The notes under the pieces were generated by a model. The model was not told the DNA's origin and made no database searches. It saw only the letters and a program-made list of their open reading frames with translations. DNA of 47,974 bases, taken from the IMG/VR virus record IMGVR_UViG_3300047673_000348, positions 1-47,974 of that record; one strand, 5' to 3'. Shown piece by piece: positions 1 through 7,946 of this stretch. How positions within the stretch are numbered: the first letter of the stretch is position 1; each line of letters starts with the position of its first letter. Position numbers and translations under genes: made by a program. Origin of the DNA: a virus.

Positions 1-128
1 AATATCGTGCGCGAACGGTATTCTCGTCCCAGGAGCAGCAAGACCACGGAAAAGAAGCCGCCATAAGGGCCTGGTTCCGTGCGCTCAAAAAGCCCCTGAC
101 CAGCACTGACCGAAGGAAGCACCGACTA

Positions 129-1403
129 ATGGCCGTCTCCAAGCGCCTCCGCTACGAGATCCTCCGGCGGGACTCGAACACCTGCCGCTACTGCGGCGCC
201 AAGGCGCCGGACGTCCCGCTGCGCGTCGATCATGTGACGCCGGTGGCACTCGGCGGGGGTGACGACCCGACGAACCTCGCCACGTCGTGCGAGCCCTGCA
301 ATGCGGGCAAGAGCAGTGCCACCGTCGATTCCGCGGTCGTCGCGGACGTCGCGGAGGACGCGCTGCGCTGGTCCGCAGCGATGAAGCAGGCCGCCAACGA
401 CCTGCGCGCACAGATGCAGCCCAAGCTCGCCTACCGCGCCGCCTTCGAGGCTGTATGGAACGAGTGGACCTGGGAGCACGGCGGCAAGAGGAAGCCCTTC
501 GACCTGCCCATCAACTGGAAGAGCAGCATCGACACCTTCCGCGAAGCCGAGCTGCCCGTCGAGGTGTGGCCCGACATCGTCGAGAAGGCCATGACCAACA
601 AGACCGTCAGGGCCGACAACACCTTCCGCTACTGCTGCGGCATCGCCTGGCGAATGGTGCGCGAACTGCAGGACCGCGCGAGGGCGATCACCGGCGTTGA
701 ACGCGCGCAGCCGGCTCCGGTCGACTCGGTGGTCGCCGCGGCGGTCGAGGTCTGGCTAAACGAACAGTTCGGCGACATCGACAGTGCGGCGCGAGAGGCG
801 TTCCAAGCCAGTGCGATAGCCGCGCGCAAGCACGAGGACGCTCATCGGATCGTCGAGGCAGGTCAATACGCCGCCTGGTACGGCGAGAGCAACGTAGGCG
901 CTGCGCTGGCCCAGCTTGATCGCGAGAACGCGCTGCAGGCCTGGCAGTTCGCATGGCTCACCAAGTCCGGCGAGTGGCCTAGCGACGAAGCGATGGAGAC
1001 CGTTCGGAAGAAATGTGACGCCCTCCTCACCGCTGACGTCCACATGAGTCGAGTCGTGCGAGCCGCCATCTACGCGGGATCCCGACAGTCCGTGCGGCTC
1101 TACTTCGGGCTCAGCGAGACGGAGTTGGCCGAGATCAAAGAATCGGACTTCATCGCGAAGGCGGTCGAGGCGTGGGCTGAGGCATTCCGCGCCTCGGCGG
1201 ATCGCTGGCCGACCCAAGCGGAGATCTCTGCCTTCTTCGACAGCCTCCAGCGGGTCGGCTCCGATGTCGAGGGGTTCTGGCTGGTGGACATCTATCAGGC
1301 CGCCGCCTCCGCTGGCGCCTACCAAGACCCGGACATGACCTCCTGCCTGACTCGACATCTCTCCGTGTTCGAGGCCGCGGCGTCCCCGCTGCTCGCCGCC
1401 TGA
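129..1403 (+). CDS. HNH endonuclease-domain protein (424 aa)
   Basis: The N-terminal 65 residues form a classical HNH/zinc module: C19xxC22, the D34-H35 metal/catalytic pair, N49, and C54xxC57-N58. This is the fold of phage HNH nucleases of the McrA type. The remaining 350 residues are helical and not recognised; they have no obvious second catalytic motif and may be a replication- or DNA-binding part. ATG at 129 is chosen because GAAGGAAG (112-119) is a good ribosome binding site 9 nt upstream and the HNH module starts directly after it. The frame is open back to the left edge, so a longer form cannot be excluded. The gene precedes the replication initiator and helicase and is probably co-transcribed with them. 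Nuclease activity is likely from the intact motif; the biological role is not known. Confidence 0.85.
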   Translation: MAVSKRLRYEILRRDSNTCRYCGAKAPDVPLRVDHVTPVALGGGDDPTNLATSCEPCNAGKSSATVDSAVVADVAEDALRWSAAMKQAANDLRAQMQPKLAYRAAFEAVWNEWTWEHGGKRKPFDLPINWKSSIDTFREAELPVEVWPDIVEKAMTNKTVRADNTFRYCCGIAWRMVRELQDRARAITGVERAQPAPVDSVVAAAVEVWLNEQFGDIDSAAREAFQASAIAARKHEDAHRIVEAGQYAAWYGESNVGAALAQLDRENALQAWQFAWLTKSGEWPSDEAMETVRKKCDALLTADVHMSRVVRAAIYAGSRQSVRLYFGLSETELAEIKESDFIAKAVEAWAEAFRASADRWPTQAEISAFFDSLQRVGSDVEGFWLVDIYQAAASAGAYQDPDMTSCLTRHLSVFEAAASPLLAA

Positions 1404-1437
1404 CGAGTCCTGTCCCTGTGTACCGAGAAGAGAACCC

Positions 1438-2358
1438 GTGACCCTCGACGCCATGCACTGGGTGTGGAACCACTCCCGGTCAAAGGGAAACACCCGGCTC
1501 GCACTGCTATGCGCTGCGGACCGGGTGCGAACTTCGGCATGCGAGGTGCGCCTCAGCTACGCGGACTTCATGACCGCGCTGAACGCCGGCCGACCGGCCG
1601 TGCGGGACGCGCTCCGCGCCGCGGAGAAGCTCGGGGAGCTGGAGATCGTAGAGGCGGGCAAGGGGACGCGTGCCGCTCTCTACCGACTGTCGAAGGCCGT
1701 CGGGTACGTCCGCCCCGCCTCTTCTAGTGGTTCGAATTTCAAACCACTAGAGGGGAGTGAAGATCGCTCTAGTGGTTCGGAGAACGAACCGCAAGGCCCC
1801 AACTCGGCCACTGCTAGTGGTTCGAATTTCAAACCGCAAGCGAGCGCTAGCGGTTCGAATTTCGACGCTAGCGGTTCGAATTTCAAACCACATCACCAGA
1901 ACCACAACAACAATCCATCAACTGACGAGGGACGGACCGGCGGTCAGCGGGATGCCCTGCGTGAAGCCCAGCCGCTCATCGATGCCATGACTGACGCTGG
2001 CTTGATCGTGTCCTGGACGATGCGCACCGAAGAGTGGCGAGAGCTACTCGACCTGCTGGACCGAGTCGACGTCTCCGTCCTAGTGCAACGCGCCGCCGAG
2101 ACCCGGCGCCCCGGCCAGCGGATCCAGTACGCCACCTACTTCCTCCGGGGCACCTGGCGCGGTCTGCCCACCACGAAGGGCCGCAAGACCCCCCGCCCCT
2201 CGTCGAAGCCGGACCCGCGCGCCGACTGGCCGGAGTGGTGCAAGGACCCGGACTGCGACGAGGTCACCCGCCGCCGCCAGGTCGAGGACGACAACGGCAT
2301 CCGCACCCTCGTGCGCTGCCCGCAATGCCACCCCACACGCAAGGAGTCCGCAGCATGA
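1438..2358 (+). CDS. Replication initiator-like winged-helix protein with internal iterons (306 aa)
   Basis: Residues about 15-90 form a winged-helix DNA-binding domain, followed by a low-complexity linker in which SGSNFKP-type peptides repeat because the DNA beneath carries iterons. The C-terminal 140 residues are helical and end with a probable zinc ribbon (CKDPDC ... CPQC). The order initiator with internal iterons, then DnaB-type helicase, is that of lambda O-P and of actinophage replication modules, so the likely job is to bind the embedded repeats and load the helicase encoded next. GTG at 1438 is preceded by GAGAAG at 1425-1430; ATG 1453 is an alternative. The stop overlaps the helicase start (ATGA). 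Function is inferred from architecture and position, not from a recognised named family. Confidence 0.75.
   Translation: MTLDAMHWVWNHSRSKGNTRLALLCAADRVRTSACEVRLSYADFMTALNAGRPAVRDALRAAEKLGELEIVEAGKGTRAALYRLSKAVGYVRPASSSGSNFKPLEGSEDRSSGSENEPQGPNSATASGSNFKPQASASGSNFDASGSNFKPHHQNHNNNPSTDEGRTGGQRDALREAQPLIDAMTDAGLIVSWTMRTEEWRELLDLLDRVDVSVLVQRAAETRRPGQRIQYATYFLRGTWRGLPTTKGRKTPRPSSKPDPRADWPEWCKDPDCDEVTRRRQVEDDNGIRTLVRCPQCHPTRKESAA
1724..1892. repeat. Five iteron-like repeats inside the initiator gene (candidate replication origin)
   Basis: Five copies of a 20-27 bp repeat with core CTAGYGGTTCGAATTTCAAA start at 1724, 1769, 1814, 1847 and 1868. The first is a near-perfect palindrome with 9-bp arms CTAGTGGTT/AACCACTAG around CGAATTTCA. 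The second is degenerate in the middle but keeps GGTTCG/CGAACC arms. The fourth lacks its right half. Start-to-start spacings are 45, 45, 33 and 21 bp, all multiples of three because they are read as SGSNFKP-like peptides. A comparatively A/T-rich CA-repeat stretch follows (1891-1926), a candidate unwinding element. Iterons within an initiator gene are the lambda ori arrangement. Confidence 0.75.
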
Positions 2359-3707
2359 CCGACCCGTATGACGACCCCGAGAGCCTCGAGCGCACCCCGC
2401 CGCAGGACGTGAACGCCGAGCAGGCGGTGCTGGGTTCGATGCTGCTGAACCCCGGCGTCATCGACCGGGTGATCGCGATCCTCGAGGTCGACGACTTCTA
2501 CCGGCCCGCGCATCAGACGGTGTTCACGACGATCTGTGACCTGTACGGCCGGTCCCGCACGCCCAAGGTCGACCCGATCACCGTCGCCGATGAGTTGGCG
2601 AAGAGCGGAGAACTGGCGAAGGTCGGCGGTTCGCACTACCTGCACCACCTCGTCAATGCAGTGCCGACAACGGCGAACGCCGACCACTACGCCGAGATCG
2701 TGCGCGGCAAGGCCACGCTGCGGCGCGTCATCGAGGCCGCGACCCGGGCCGCGCAGCGTGCGTACACCGCACAGGGTGACGCCGACGAGATCCTCGACGA
2801 CGCGATGGCCGAGTTCCAGTCCGCCGCGACGGGCACCTCGGCGCTCGAGGTGAAGCTGTCCGTCGGCGACCGGTGGGCCGCGTTCCTCGACGAGCTGCAC
2901 GCCGGCAAGGACCCGCGGGCCCTGGACACGCCGTGGCCGGACCTGAACGCCGTGATCGAGTTGAAGCCCGGCCAGCTCGTCACCGTCGGCGGCGCCACCG
3001 GCGGGGGCAAGTCGCTCCTCGGGATGGGCCTCGCCTCCCACGTCGCCCTCACCCGGGCCCGGCCGGTGCTGGTCGCCTCGATGGAGATGGGCGGCTCCGA
3101 GCTCATGTCGCGGCTCACCGCGGCCGAGGCTTCCGTGAACCTCGAGCACCTGGTCCGCCGGAAGCTCACCGATGACGACTGGGTGAAGATCCTCAAGTCC
3201 TCGGACCGGTTGCAGAACGCCGGGAACTTCATCCTCGACGACTCCCCGAACCTCACCCTGTCCAAGATCCGCGCCCGCATCCGGTGGATGTGCTCCCGCG
3301 GCGAAGCCCCCGCAATGGTCGTCGCCGACTACCTGCAGCTGATGACCCCGGAGGGCTCGAGCTCCACCACCAACCGGGCGCAGGAAGTCGCCACGCTCAG
3401 CCGCGGCCTGAAGCTGCTGGCGATGGAGTTCGAGATCCCCGTGATCGCCCTCGCCCAGTTCAACCGCGGCGCGGCCGGACGACAGCCCGTCGTCACCGAC
3501 TTCAAGGACTCGAGCGCAATCGAGCAGGACTCGAACGTGATCGTCCTCATGCACCGGCCGCTCGCCGAAGACGGCTCCGACACCGGGCCCCGCGCCGGCG
3601 AGATCGACCTGATCGTCGCGAAGAACCGCAACGGGGCCTCCGGCCGCGTCGTCCCCCTGATCTTCCAAGGGCACTACGCCCGCCTGCAGTCATTCGGCCG
3701 CGACTAA
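2355..3707 (+). CDS. dnaB: DnaB-type replicative DNA helicase (450 aa)
   Basis: This is a full-length replicative helicase that would unwind the fork 5' to 3' as a hexamer. The N-terminal primase-interacting domain begins PQDVNAEQAVLGSML (residues about 16-30). The RecA-like ATPase domain holds Walker A GGATGGGKS (212-220, K219), Walker B with D325 in VVADYLQLM, and the C-terminal AQFNR and ARAGEIDLIVAKNRNG segments typical of DnaB. Length matches bacterial DnaB. ATG 2355 is set by AAGGAG at 2341-2346 and by a 4-bp overlap with the initiator stop, which implies coupled translation. Upstream in-frame codons read out of frame through the initiator and are not real. The gene makes the element largely independent of host helicase recruitment. 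Confidence 0.95.
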   Translation: MTDPYDDPESLERTPPQDVNAEQAVLGSMLLNPGVIDRVIAILEVDDFYRPAHQTVFTTICDLYGRSRTPKVDPITVADELAKSGELAKVGGSHYLHHLVNAVPTTANADHYAEIVRGKATLRRVIEAATRAAQRAYTAQGDADEILDDAMAEFQSAATGTSALEVKLSVGDRWAAFLDELHAGKDPRALDTPWPDLNAVIELKPGQLVTVGGATGGGKSLLGMGLASHVALTRARPVLVASMEMGGSELMSRLTAAEASVNLEHLVRRKLTDDDWVKILKSSDRLQNAGNFILDDSPNLTLSKIRARIRWMCSRGEAPAMVVADYLQLMTPEGSSSTTNRAQEVATLSRGLKLLAMEFEIPVIALAQFNRGAAGRQPVVTDFKDSSAIEQDSNVIVLMHRPLAEDGSDTGPRAGEIDLIVAKNRNGASGRVVPLIFQGHYARLQSFGRD

Positions 3708-3718
3708 GGAGGCCCATC

Positions 3719-3991
3719 GTGATCACCTGGACTGAACTCACCGCCGCCGAACCGCGGCTCATCGACCTCGAGCAGGAAGTCCTCGCCGAAGCCAAGACGG
3801 CAGACGGCGACCCGATGTGGTCGTTCTCGCAGTACTGGAGTTGGACCCTGCGGCCCGCCATCCGGCCGCTCGTCGGCTGGGGCCGAGAGACCGGCGCCCG
3901 GCCCGAGCTGCACACCGAGGAAGCCTGGCACGCCACCATCAGCCACCTCATCGGCCTGCTTCCCGCAGGCGAAGGGCTGTGGGCGTCATGA
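3719..3991 (+). CDS. Small hypothetical protein (90 aa)
   Basis: The gene starts at GTG 3719, behind an excellent AAGGAGG at 3706-3712 that overlaps the helicase stop region, so it is co-transcribed with dnaB. The product is tryptophan-rich (WSFSQYWSWTLRP) and mostly helical, without cysteines, signal peptide or membrane segment. Its stop overlaps the next start (ATGA). No family recognised; position suggests an accessory replication or early-phage role. Confidence 0.7.
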   Translation: MITWTELTAAEPRLIDLEQEVLAEAKTADGDPMWSFSQYWSWTLRPAIRPLVGWGRETGARPELHTEEAWHATISHLIGLLPAGEGLWAS

Positions 3992-4314
3992 CGACCGCGA
4001 CCGCAGAAGACATCGCGGAGATGCGGCGGGACGGCTCCTTCCAGGAGTTCCTGCGCCACCAGCTCGCCGCCGGCCGCAAGGTGCCCGCGGCCGTCCAGGC
4101 CCCGGCTCCCGTGGTCCGCGAAACCGGCCACCGCCCCGGTGCATGGCCGACCGGAACGCGACCGCCGACCGCGTCGACGGCCGGGACTCCCGAGGAGTGG
4201 CAGCAAGCCGTTCACGACTACCGCGCCTGGCTCGCCGCCGGAAGCCCGCAAGGCGACTTCACGTGCCAGTGCGGCTGCACCCCGAATGCCCGAATCCGAC
4301 GGGAGGCGTCATGA
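3988..4314 (+). CDS. Hypothetical protein with C-terminal Cys cluster (108 aa)
   Basis: The product has a charged N-terminal helix (AEDIAEMRRDGSFQEFLRHQ), a proline/alanine linker, then a segment PEEWQQAVHDYRAWLAAG and a C-terminal CQCGC motif that could bind a metal. The start overlaps the preceding stop by 4 bp and the stop overlaps the next small start in the same way, so this is part of a translationally coupled run. Family not recognised. Confidence 0.65.
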   Translation: MTTATAEDIAEMRRDGSFQEFLRHQLAAGRKVPAAVQAPAPVVRETGHRPGAWPTGTRPPTASTAGTPEEWQQAVHDYRAWLAAGSPQGDFTCQCGCTPNARIRREAS

Positions 4315-4403
4315 CCACCCCCCACCCCCCGCACCTCACCGTGCGACGGGCCCCCGACCAGGGCGTTTGCCAGCCCGCACGCGACGCCAGGAAGGCCAGC
4401 TGA
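4311..4403 (+). CDS. Possible 30-aa mini-protein
   Basis: A 30-codon frame begins at an ATG overlapping the preceding stop (ATGA) with GGGAGG just upstream, and ends two bases before the next gene. Peptide features are limited to a proline/histidine-rich start. Real translation is plausible because of the coupling geometry, but the size makes it uncertain. Confidence 0.35.
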   Translation: MTTPHPPHLTVRRAPDQGVCQPARDARKAS

Positions 4404-4404
4404 C

Positions 4405-5241
4405 ATGACCGAACGCCCGCACGGTTACGCCCGCTACAAGCTCGATGGCTGCCGCTGCTACACCTGCGGCTGGGCGGTTGCCTCGTACCGGGACGCCCGG
4501 GAGTACGCGATCCGCCGCGGCCAGTGGCAGCCCTGGACCGACGCCGAGCCGGTACGCGATCACATCCGTGCGCTGCAGGCGTGCGGTCTCGGTTTGCGCC
4601 GGATCGCCGACATGGCGGGCGTTGACCGCAAGCGACTGCAGGCCGTCATCGGCGGACGGCCCGAGCGCGGCACCGGCCCGCAGGAGAAGGTCCGCCCCGC
4701 GTTCGCGGCCGCCGTCCTGGCCGTCGAGCCGACGCTCGACAACCTCGGCTCCGCGACGGTCATCGCCGCCACCGGCACGCACCGCCGCCTGCAGGCGCTG
4801 GTCGCGGCGGGATGGCCGCAGCATCACCTCGCGCTGCGGCTGGGCATGACCGATTCGAACTTCGGCGACGCCCTGCGCCGGGACCGGACCATCGTCCGCA
4901 CCGCGCGGGCTGTCCGCGGCCTGTACGACGACCTGTGGCGTGCGGGCCCGTCCGAACATGGCGCCAGCCCGGCCGGAGTCACCCGTGCCCGCCGTCACGC
5001 CGCCGCTCAAGGCTGGGCGCCCGTTGGGGCGTGGGACGACGACACGATCGACGATCCGGCCGCCGAGCCCTGCGTGGGTGACAAGACCACGCGGCAGGAC
5101 GCCGTCGTCGAGGACGTCACCTGGCTGATCGAGACGCAGGGCTACACCCGTGAGCAGGCCGGCGCCCGCATCGGCGCGACGAAAAGCATGGTGAACGCCT
5201 CGTTCTCCCGGGCCAACAAAGCCAACCCGACCGCTGCCTGA
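4405..5241 (+). CDS. Zinc/HTH DNA-binding protein (278 aa)
   Basis: The first 25 residues contain H6, C16, C18 and C21 (HGYARYKLDGCRCYTC), a compact zinc-binding head seen in many actinophage regulators. Three HTH-like segments follow: LGLRRIADMAGVDRKRLQAV (about 64-83), a central helix-rich part with ALRLGMTDSNFGDALRR, and a C-terminal YTREQAGARIGATKSMVNAS. Together these suggest a sequence-specific DNA-binding protein with several helix-turn-helix units, probably a regulator of the early region. ATG 4405 follows GGAAGG at 4390-4395. Precise role unknown. Confidence 0.75.
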   Translation: MTERPHGYARYKLDGCRCYTCGWAVASYRDAREYAIRRGQWQPWTDAEPVRDHIRALQACGLGLRRIADMAGVDRKRLQAVIGGRPERGTGPQEKVRPAFAAAVLAVEPTLDNLGSATVIAATGTHRRLQALVAAGWPQHHLALRLGMTDSNFGDALRRDRTIVRTARAVRGLYDDLWRAGPSEHGASPAGVTRARRHAAAQGWAPVGAWDDDTIDDPAAEPCVGDKTTRQDAVVEDVTWLIETQGYTREQAGARIGATKSMVNASFSRANKANPTAA

Positions 5242-5286
5242 CCACCCGCCTGACCCCCGCCCATCCCGACAGACCGGAGTGACCCG

Positions 5287-6267
5287 ATGTCCGAACCCAG
5301 CAAGCCCGCCTACCGCCAGCGCCCTCTCGAAGCCGAAGCTGTCCAGTGGACCGGCACCAACCCCGACCAGCTCCGCGCATTCGCCGGATCCGACTTCGAC
5401 ACCATCGAGCCGCAGGACCGCATCGAGGACCCCGACCAGGCCGCGCAACTGCTCGTCGAGGACAGCCACTGGGTGGGCATCGGCCCCGGCGACTGGGTGC
5501 TCAAGTTCGAGGGCTACTTCGTGGCGAAGTCGGATGCGGCGTTCCGTGCGGTGTGGGAGCCCGCCGTCTCGTCGCCTGCGCCCGCCGACCGTGGCGCACT
5601 CCGCGACCGCGACCGTGCCCTCGCCCTCCTCGAAGCCGCCGACTTCCTGCGCGACGCCCACTTCCGCGACGGCCTCAGCGTGCAGGAGATCGGTACCGCC
5701 CTACGTCACGCCGTCGACGCCGCAGACCCCATGGTCGGCAGCCTCGCCCGTGACGGGTTCGGGCTGGGCGAGATCGCCGCCATGCCCGACACTGCCGCGC
5801 TGCCCGCCGTCGACCTGGCCGCCGCCCCCGACCCGACGCCCCTGCGCTGGGGCCTGAACGACACCCTGTGGGGCGATGACGACACCGTGACCGTCCTCCT
5901 GTCCGGCCCGGCCGGTGAGCCGTACTGGCTGGAGTTGGACCCGGAGCGGGCGGCGGTGTTGCGGGAGGACCTGGCCGGGCCGGACGGGGGGCGGGCCGTG
6001 GACCGTGCCGCCGTGCTCCGGGAAGCCGCCGAGGTCGTCGAGGCGATGAACGAGGGATGCGGCCAGCGCAAGCCGTGCGCATCGTGCGACGCCCGCGAAG
6101 ACGCCGCCGACGCGCTGCGCCGTCTGGCTGGCGAGGCCCGTGACGAACGGGAGGCGCAGGCCGCCCAGCCCAAGCGCCCGCCGATGGACCCCGTGCACAT
6201 CCTCGGCATCGGAGTCCCGGCCGACGAGGCGCAGCAGCCTGAGGCCGCTGAGGGGGCGCAGCAGTGA
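5287..6267 (+). CDS. Hypothetical modular protein (326 aa)
   Basis: Three parts can be seen: residues 1-95 with PLEAEAVQWTGTN and WVLKFEGYFVAKSDAAFRAVWEP, a module that recurs in phage proteins; a helical middle; and a later segment VTVLLSGPAGEPYWLELDPERA (cut here to its visible core) followed by a Cys pair region CGQRKPCASC. No catalytic motif is evident and no membrane segment. The start follows CGGAGTG. Its stop overlaps the GTG of the LuxR-like gene, implying co-translation. Function not recognised. Confidence 0.7.
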   Translation: MSEPSKPAYRQRPLEAEAVQWTGTNPDQLRAFAGSDFDTIEPQDRIEDPDQAAQLLVEDSHWVGIGPGDWVLKFEGYFVAKSDAAFRAVWEPAVSSPAPADRGALRDRDRALALLEAADFLRDAHFRDGLSVQEIGTALRHAVDAADPMVGSLARDGFGLGEIAAMPDTAALPAVDLAAAPDPTPLRWGLNDTLWGDDDTVTVLLSGPAGEPYWLELDPERAAVLREDLAGPDGGRAVDRAAVLREAAEVVEAMNEGCGQRKPCASCDAREDAADALRRLAGEARDEREAQAAQPKRPPMDPVHILGIGVPADEAQQPEAAEGAQQ

Positions 6268-6782
6268 GCGCCGAGACGCCAGCCGCCGTGCTGGTCCGCC
6301 CGGCCGCCCCGCCCCCGCTGCTCACTGCCCGCCAGTTGGCCGTGCTCCGCCTGACCGCGAACGGCCACACGATCCGCTCCGCCGCCCGGGTGCTGGGCAA
6401 GTCGGAGCATGGGGTGGCCGATCTGATGCATCGGGTGCATGAGCGGCTGGGGGTGCGGTCGTCGGCGCACGGGGTGGCGGTGGCGCTGGCGCTCGGGTTG
6501 ATCGGGCTGGACGAGATCCGGATGCCGGAGCGCCAGGGCGGGGCTGTGGGGCTCTCAGGGGGCGCGGAGGCTCCCAGGCCCCGTCGAGGCGCTGCGGGGC
6601 GCTCTGGTGGCGACGGGGCGGGCTTCAACGGGGCCGGGAGGGCGTCGGGTGCCGGAGCCGAAGCCGCAGAGCGCCCCGTGAGGCCCTCGCGGACCCCCGA
6701 AGCTCCCGAGCCCCACCGAGACGCCCAGAAGCCGCCACAGGCCCGTACAGCCCCTCAGGAGACCCCGCCATGCCCGAACTGA
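6264..6782 (+). CDS. LuxR/GerE-type HTH protein with disordered tail (172 aa)
   Basis: Residues about 18-70 carry a GerE/LuxR helix-turn-helix (LTARQLAVLRLTANGHTIRSA, then VLGKSEHGVADLMHRVHERLGV and AHGVAVALALGLI), the DNA-binding half of response-regulator-like activators. There is no receiver or ligand domain; instead a Gly/Ala/Pro-rich, probably disordered tail of about 90 residues follows. GTG 6264 overlaps the preceding stop (GTGA). Such stand-alone LuxR heads in phages usually act as small transcriptional regulators; target unknown. Confidence 0.75.
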   Translation: MSAETPAAVLVRPAAPPPLLTARQLAVLRLTANGHTIRSAARVLGKSEHGVADLMHRVHERLGVRSSAHGVAVALALGLIGLDEIRMPERQGGAVGLSGGAEAPRPRRGAAGRSGGDGAGFNGAGRASGAGAEAAERPVRPSRTPEAPEPHRDAQKPPQARTAPQETPPCPN

Positions 6783-7189
6783 ACCCACCGGCGGGCCTGA
6801 CGCTGGCCGAAGTCCGTCAGGAACTCGCCGAACTCATCGCACTTGCCGACACCGCCGAACGCCCAAAGCCCACCGCCATCAACCCCGTCGACCACTCGAT
6901 GCCCGGCCACGAATGGACCGTCGTCGAGCAGGGCCACCCGTACACGAACCGCGTCTACGGCTGGGTCATCCGCACCGTCGACGACCCGGAGCACGCCGAC
7001 GCCGTGTTCGTGTCGTCGCCGGACTGCGCCAGTCCCGGTGACGATTTCAGCCCGATGTCCCCGACCGACGCCCGCCGTCTCGGGCTCGCTCTCCTCGCCG
7101 CCGCCGACCGCGCTGACCACGTGCACAACGGCGTGCCCCGCCTTGAGGACCGACGCGGGAGCCCCGTCACGGCCCCTGACGGCCACTAG
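6770..7189 (+). CDS. Hypothetical protein (139 aa)
   Basis: The start overlaps the end of the LuxR-like gene by 13 bp in another frame; CAGGAGA at about 6756-6762 is a suitable ribosome binding site. The product has an N-terminal helix (LAEVRQELAELIALAD) and a beta-rich centre (WTVVEQGHPYTNRVYGWVIR), with no cysteine cluster and no membrane segment. Family not recognised. Confidence 0.65.
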   Translation: MPELNPPAGLTLAEVRQELAELIALADTAERPKPTAINPVDHSMPGHEWTVVEQGHPYTNRVYGWVIRTVDDPEHADAVFVSSPDCASPGDDFSPMSPTDARRLGLALLAAADRADHVHNGVPRLEDRRGSPVTAPDGH

Positions 7190-7264
7190 GAGCCCCGTTC
7201 TCGCCGCGCGGGTCCATCGCCCCCACCCGGCCCGCACGGCACCACCACACCCGCCCCGTAGCCC

Positions 7265-7280
7265 CGGGCCTGTGCCCGGC
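7265..7280. other. Small hairpin in the 7190-7320 gap
   Basis: CCGGGC CTGT GCCCGG forms a 6-bp perfect stem. The rest of the 131-bp gap is C-rich with no convincing frame or promoter. The hairpin may be a weak terminator or translation-initiation structure before the GTG at 7321. Confidence 0.35.
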
Positions 7281-7320
7281 TCCTCGACACACCCGACACC
7301 ACCCGGAAGGACCACCACCC

Positions 7321-7545
7321 GTGCGCACCGCGACCGAACTCGCCATCAACGCCCACCTCGGCCTCTGGGACGCGCCGTGGGCCGTCCGCCAGCACCCCAA
7401 CCCCAGTGGCCAGCAGCACCCCTGGCTGTGGACCTGCACCACACCCGGATGCCGAACCGCAGGCGCAGCCGTCAACGAGCTGGACGCCCACGGTCAGGCC
7501 GCCGACCACCACACCCGAAACCACCCGACCGGAGACCCCGCATGA
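7321..7545 (+). CDS. Small possible zinc-finger protein (74 aa)
   Basis: Starts at GTG 7321 behind GGAAGGA. The product contains CTTPGC and a later His cluster (AHGQAADHHTRNH), giving a possible C2H2-like metal site, plus Trp-rich WLWTC. It overlaps the next gene by 4 bp. Similar tiny zinc proteins are frequent in actinophage early regions; specific function unknown. Confidence 0.6.
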   Translation: MRTATELAINAHLGLWDAPWAVRQHPNPSGQQHPWLWTCTTPGCRTAGAAVNELDAHGQAADHHTRNHPTGDPA

Positions 7546-7946
7546 TCCGCGAAGACCACTTCCTCATCAGCCGCAAGCCATTCGCCATCGACCTGGCCAC
7601 TGTCACCGGCAGCCAGCAGCCACGCGGTGACCTGACCGCCTTCAGCGGCTCCGCCAATGCGCTGTGGTTCCGCCGCAAGGACGGCGTCACCCGGGCGTGC
7701 ATTGGCTCGCTGGGGCTGTGGAGCCACTACCTGCCCGCCCCGCTCGACCTCGACGACCCGCACGCGATCCTTGCTGCCGACCTCGACGGCCGCTATGGCG
7801 GCGACTGCCACGGGCGGTGGGACGGCACCTCGCACTGGGGCAACGTCACGCTCGAACAGCAGGCCCAGCACCTTGCGATCCTGCGCCCCATGCTCGCCAA
7901 CAATCCGGAGATCCCCGACGGCTACGACGGATGGTGGCGGTTCTGA
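7542..7946 (+). CDS. Hypothetical protein (134 aa)
   Basis: ATG 7542 overlaps the preceding stop, and the stop (7944-7946) overlaps the methyltransferase start, so the three genes are coupled. The product is compact and mixed alpha/beta with a C-terminal PEIPDGYDGWWRF. Upstream in-frame sequence belongs to other genes. Context suggests a methylation-associated accessory but no family is recognised. Confidence 0.65.
   Translation: MIREDHFLISRKPFAIDLATVTGSQQPRGDLTAFSGSANALWFRRKDGVTRACIGSLGLWSHYLPAPLDLDDPHAILAADLDGRYGGDCHGRWDGTSHWGNVTLEQQAQHLAILRPMLANNPEIPDGYDGWWRF

Noticed and set aside
3-128. Upstream extension of the first HNH gene to the window edge
   Set aside because: The frame is open, but the ATG at 129 has a good ribosome binding site and the HNH fold begins directly after it.
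1724-1892. CRISPR-like reading of the repeat cluster in the initiator gene
   Set aside because: Repeats are palindromic, unevenly spaced, separated by coding linkers and conserved as SGSNFKP peptides; no cas genes are nearby.
2034-2354. N-terminal extension of the helicase frame
   Set aside because: It would read through the initiator gene in another frame; the ATG at 2355 has a ribosome binding site and begins the normal DnaB N-terminus.
2136-3674. Minus-strand open frame of 512 codons opposite dnaB
   Set aside because: Shadow of the helicase gene in GC-rich DNA; no motif, no ribosome binding site. Such frames show why antisense length alone is not used as evidence for the endonuclease in the intein.
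4336-5661. Minus-strand open frame of 441 codons
   Set aside because: Opposite the zinc/HTH protein gene and the next start; shadow composition and no recognisable domain.
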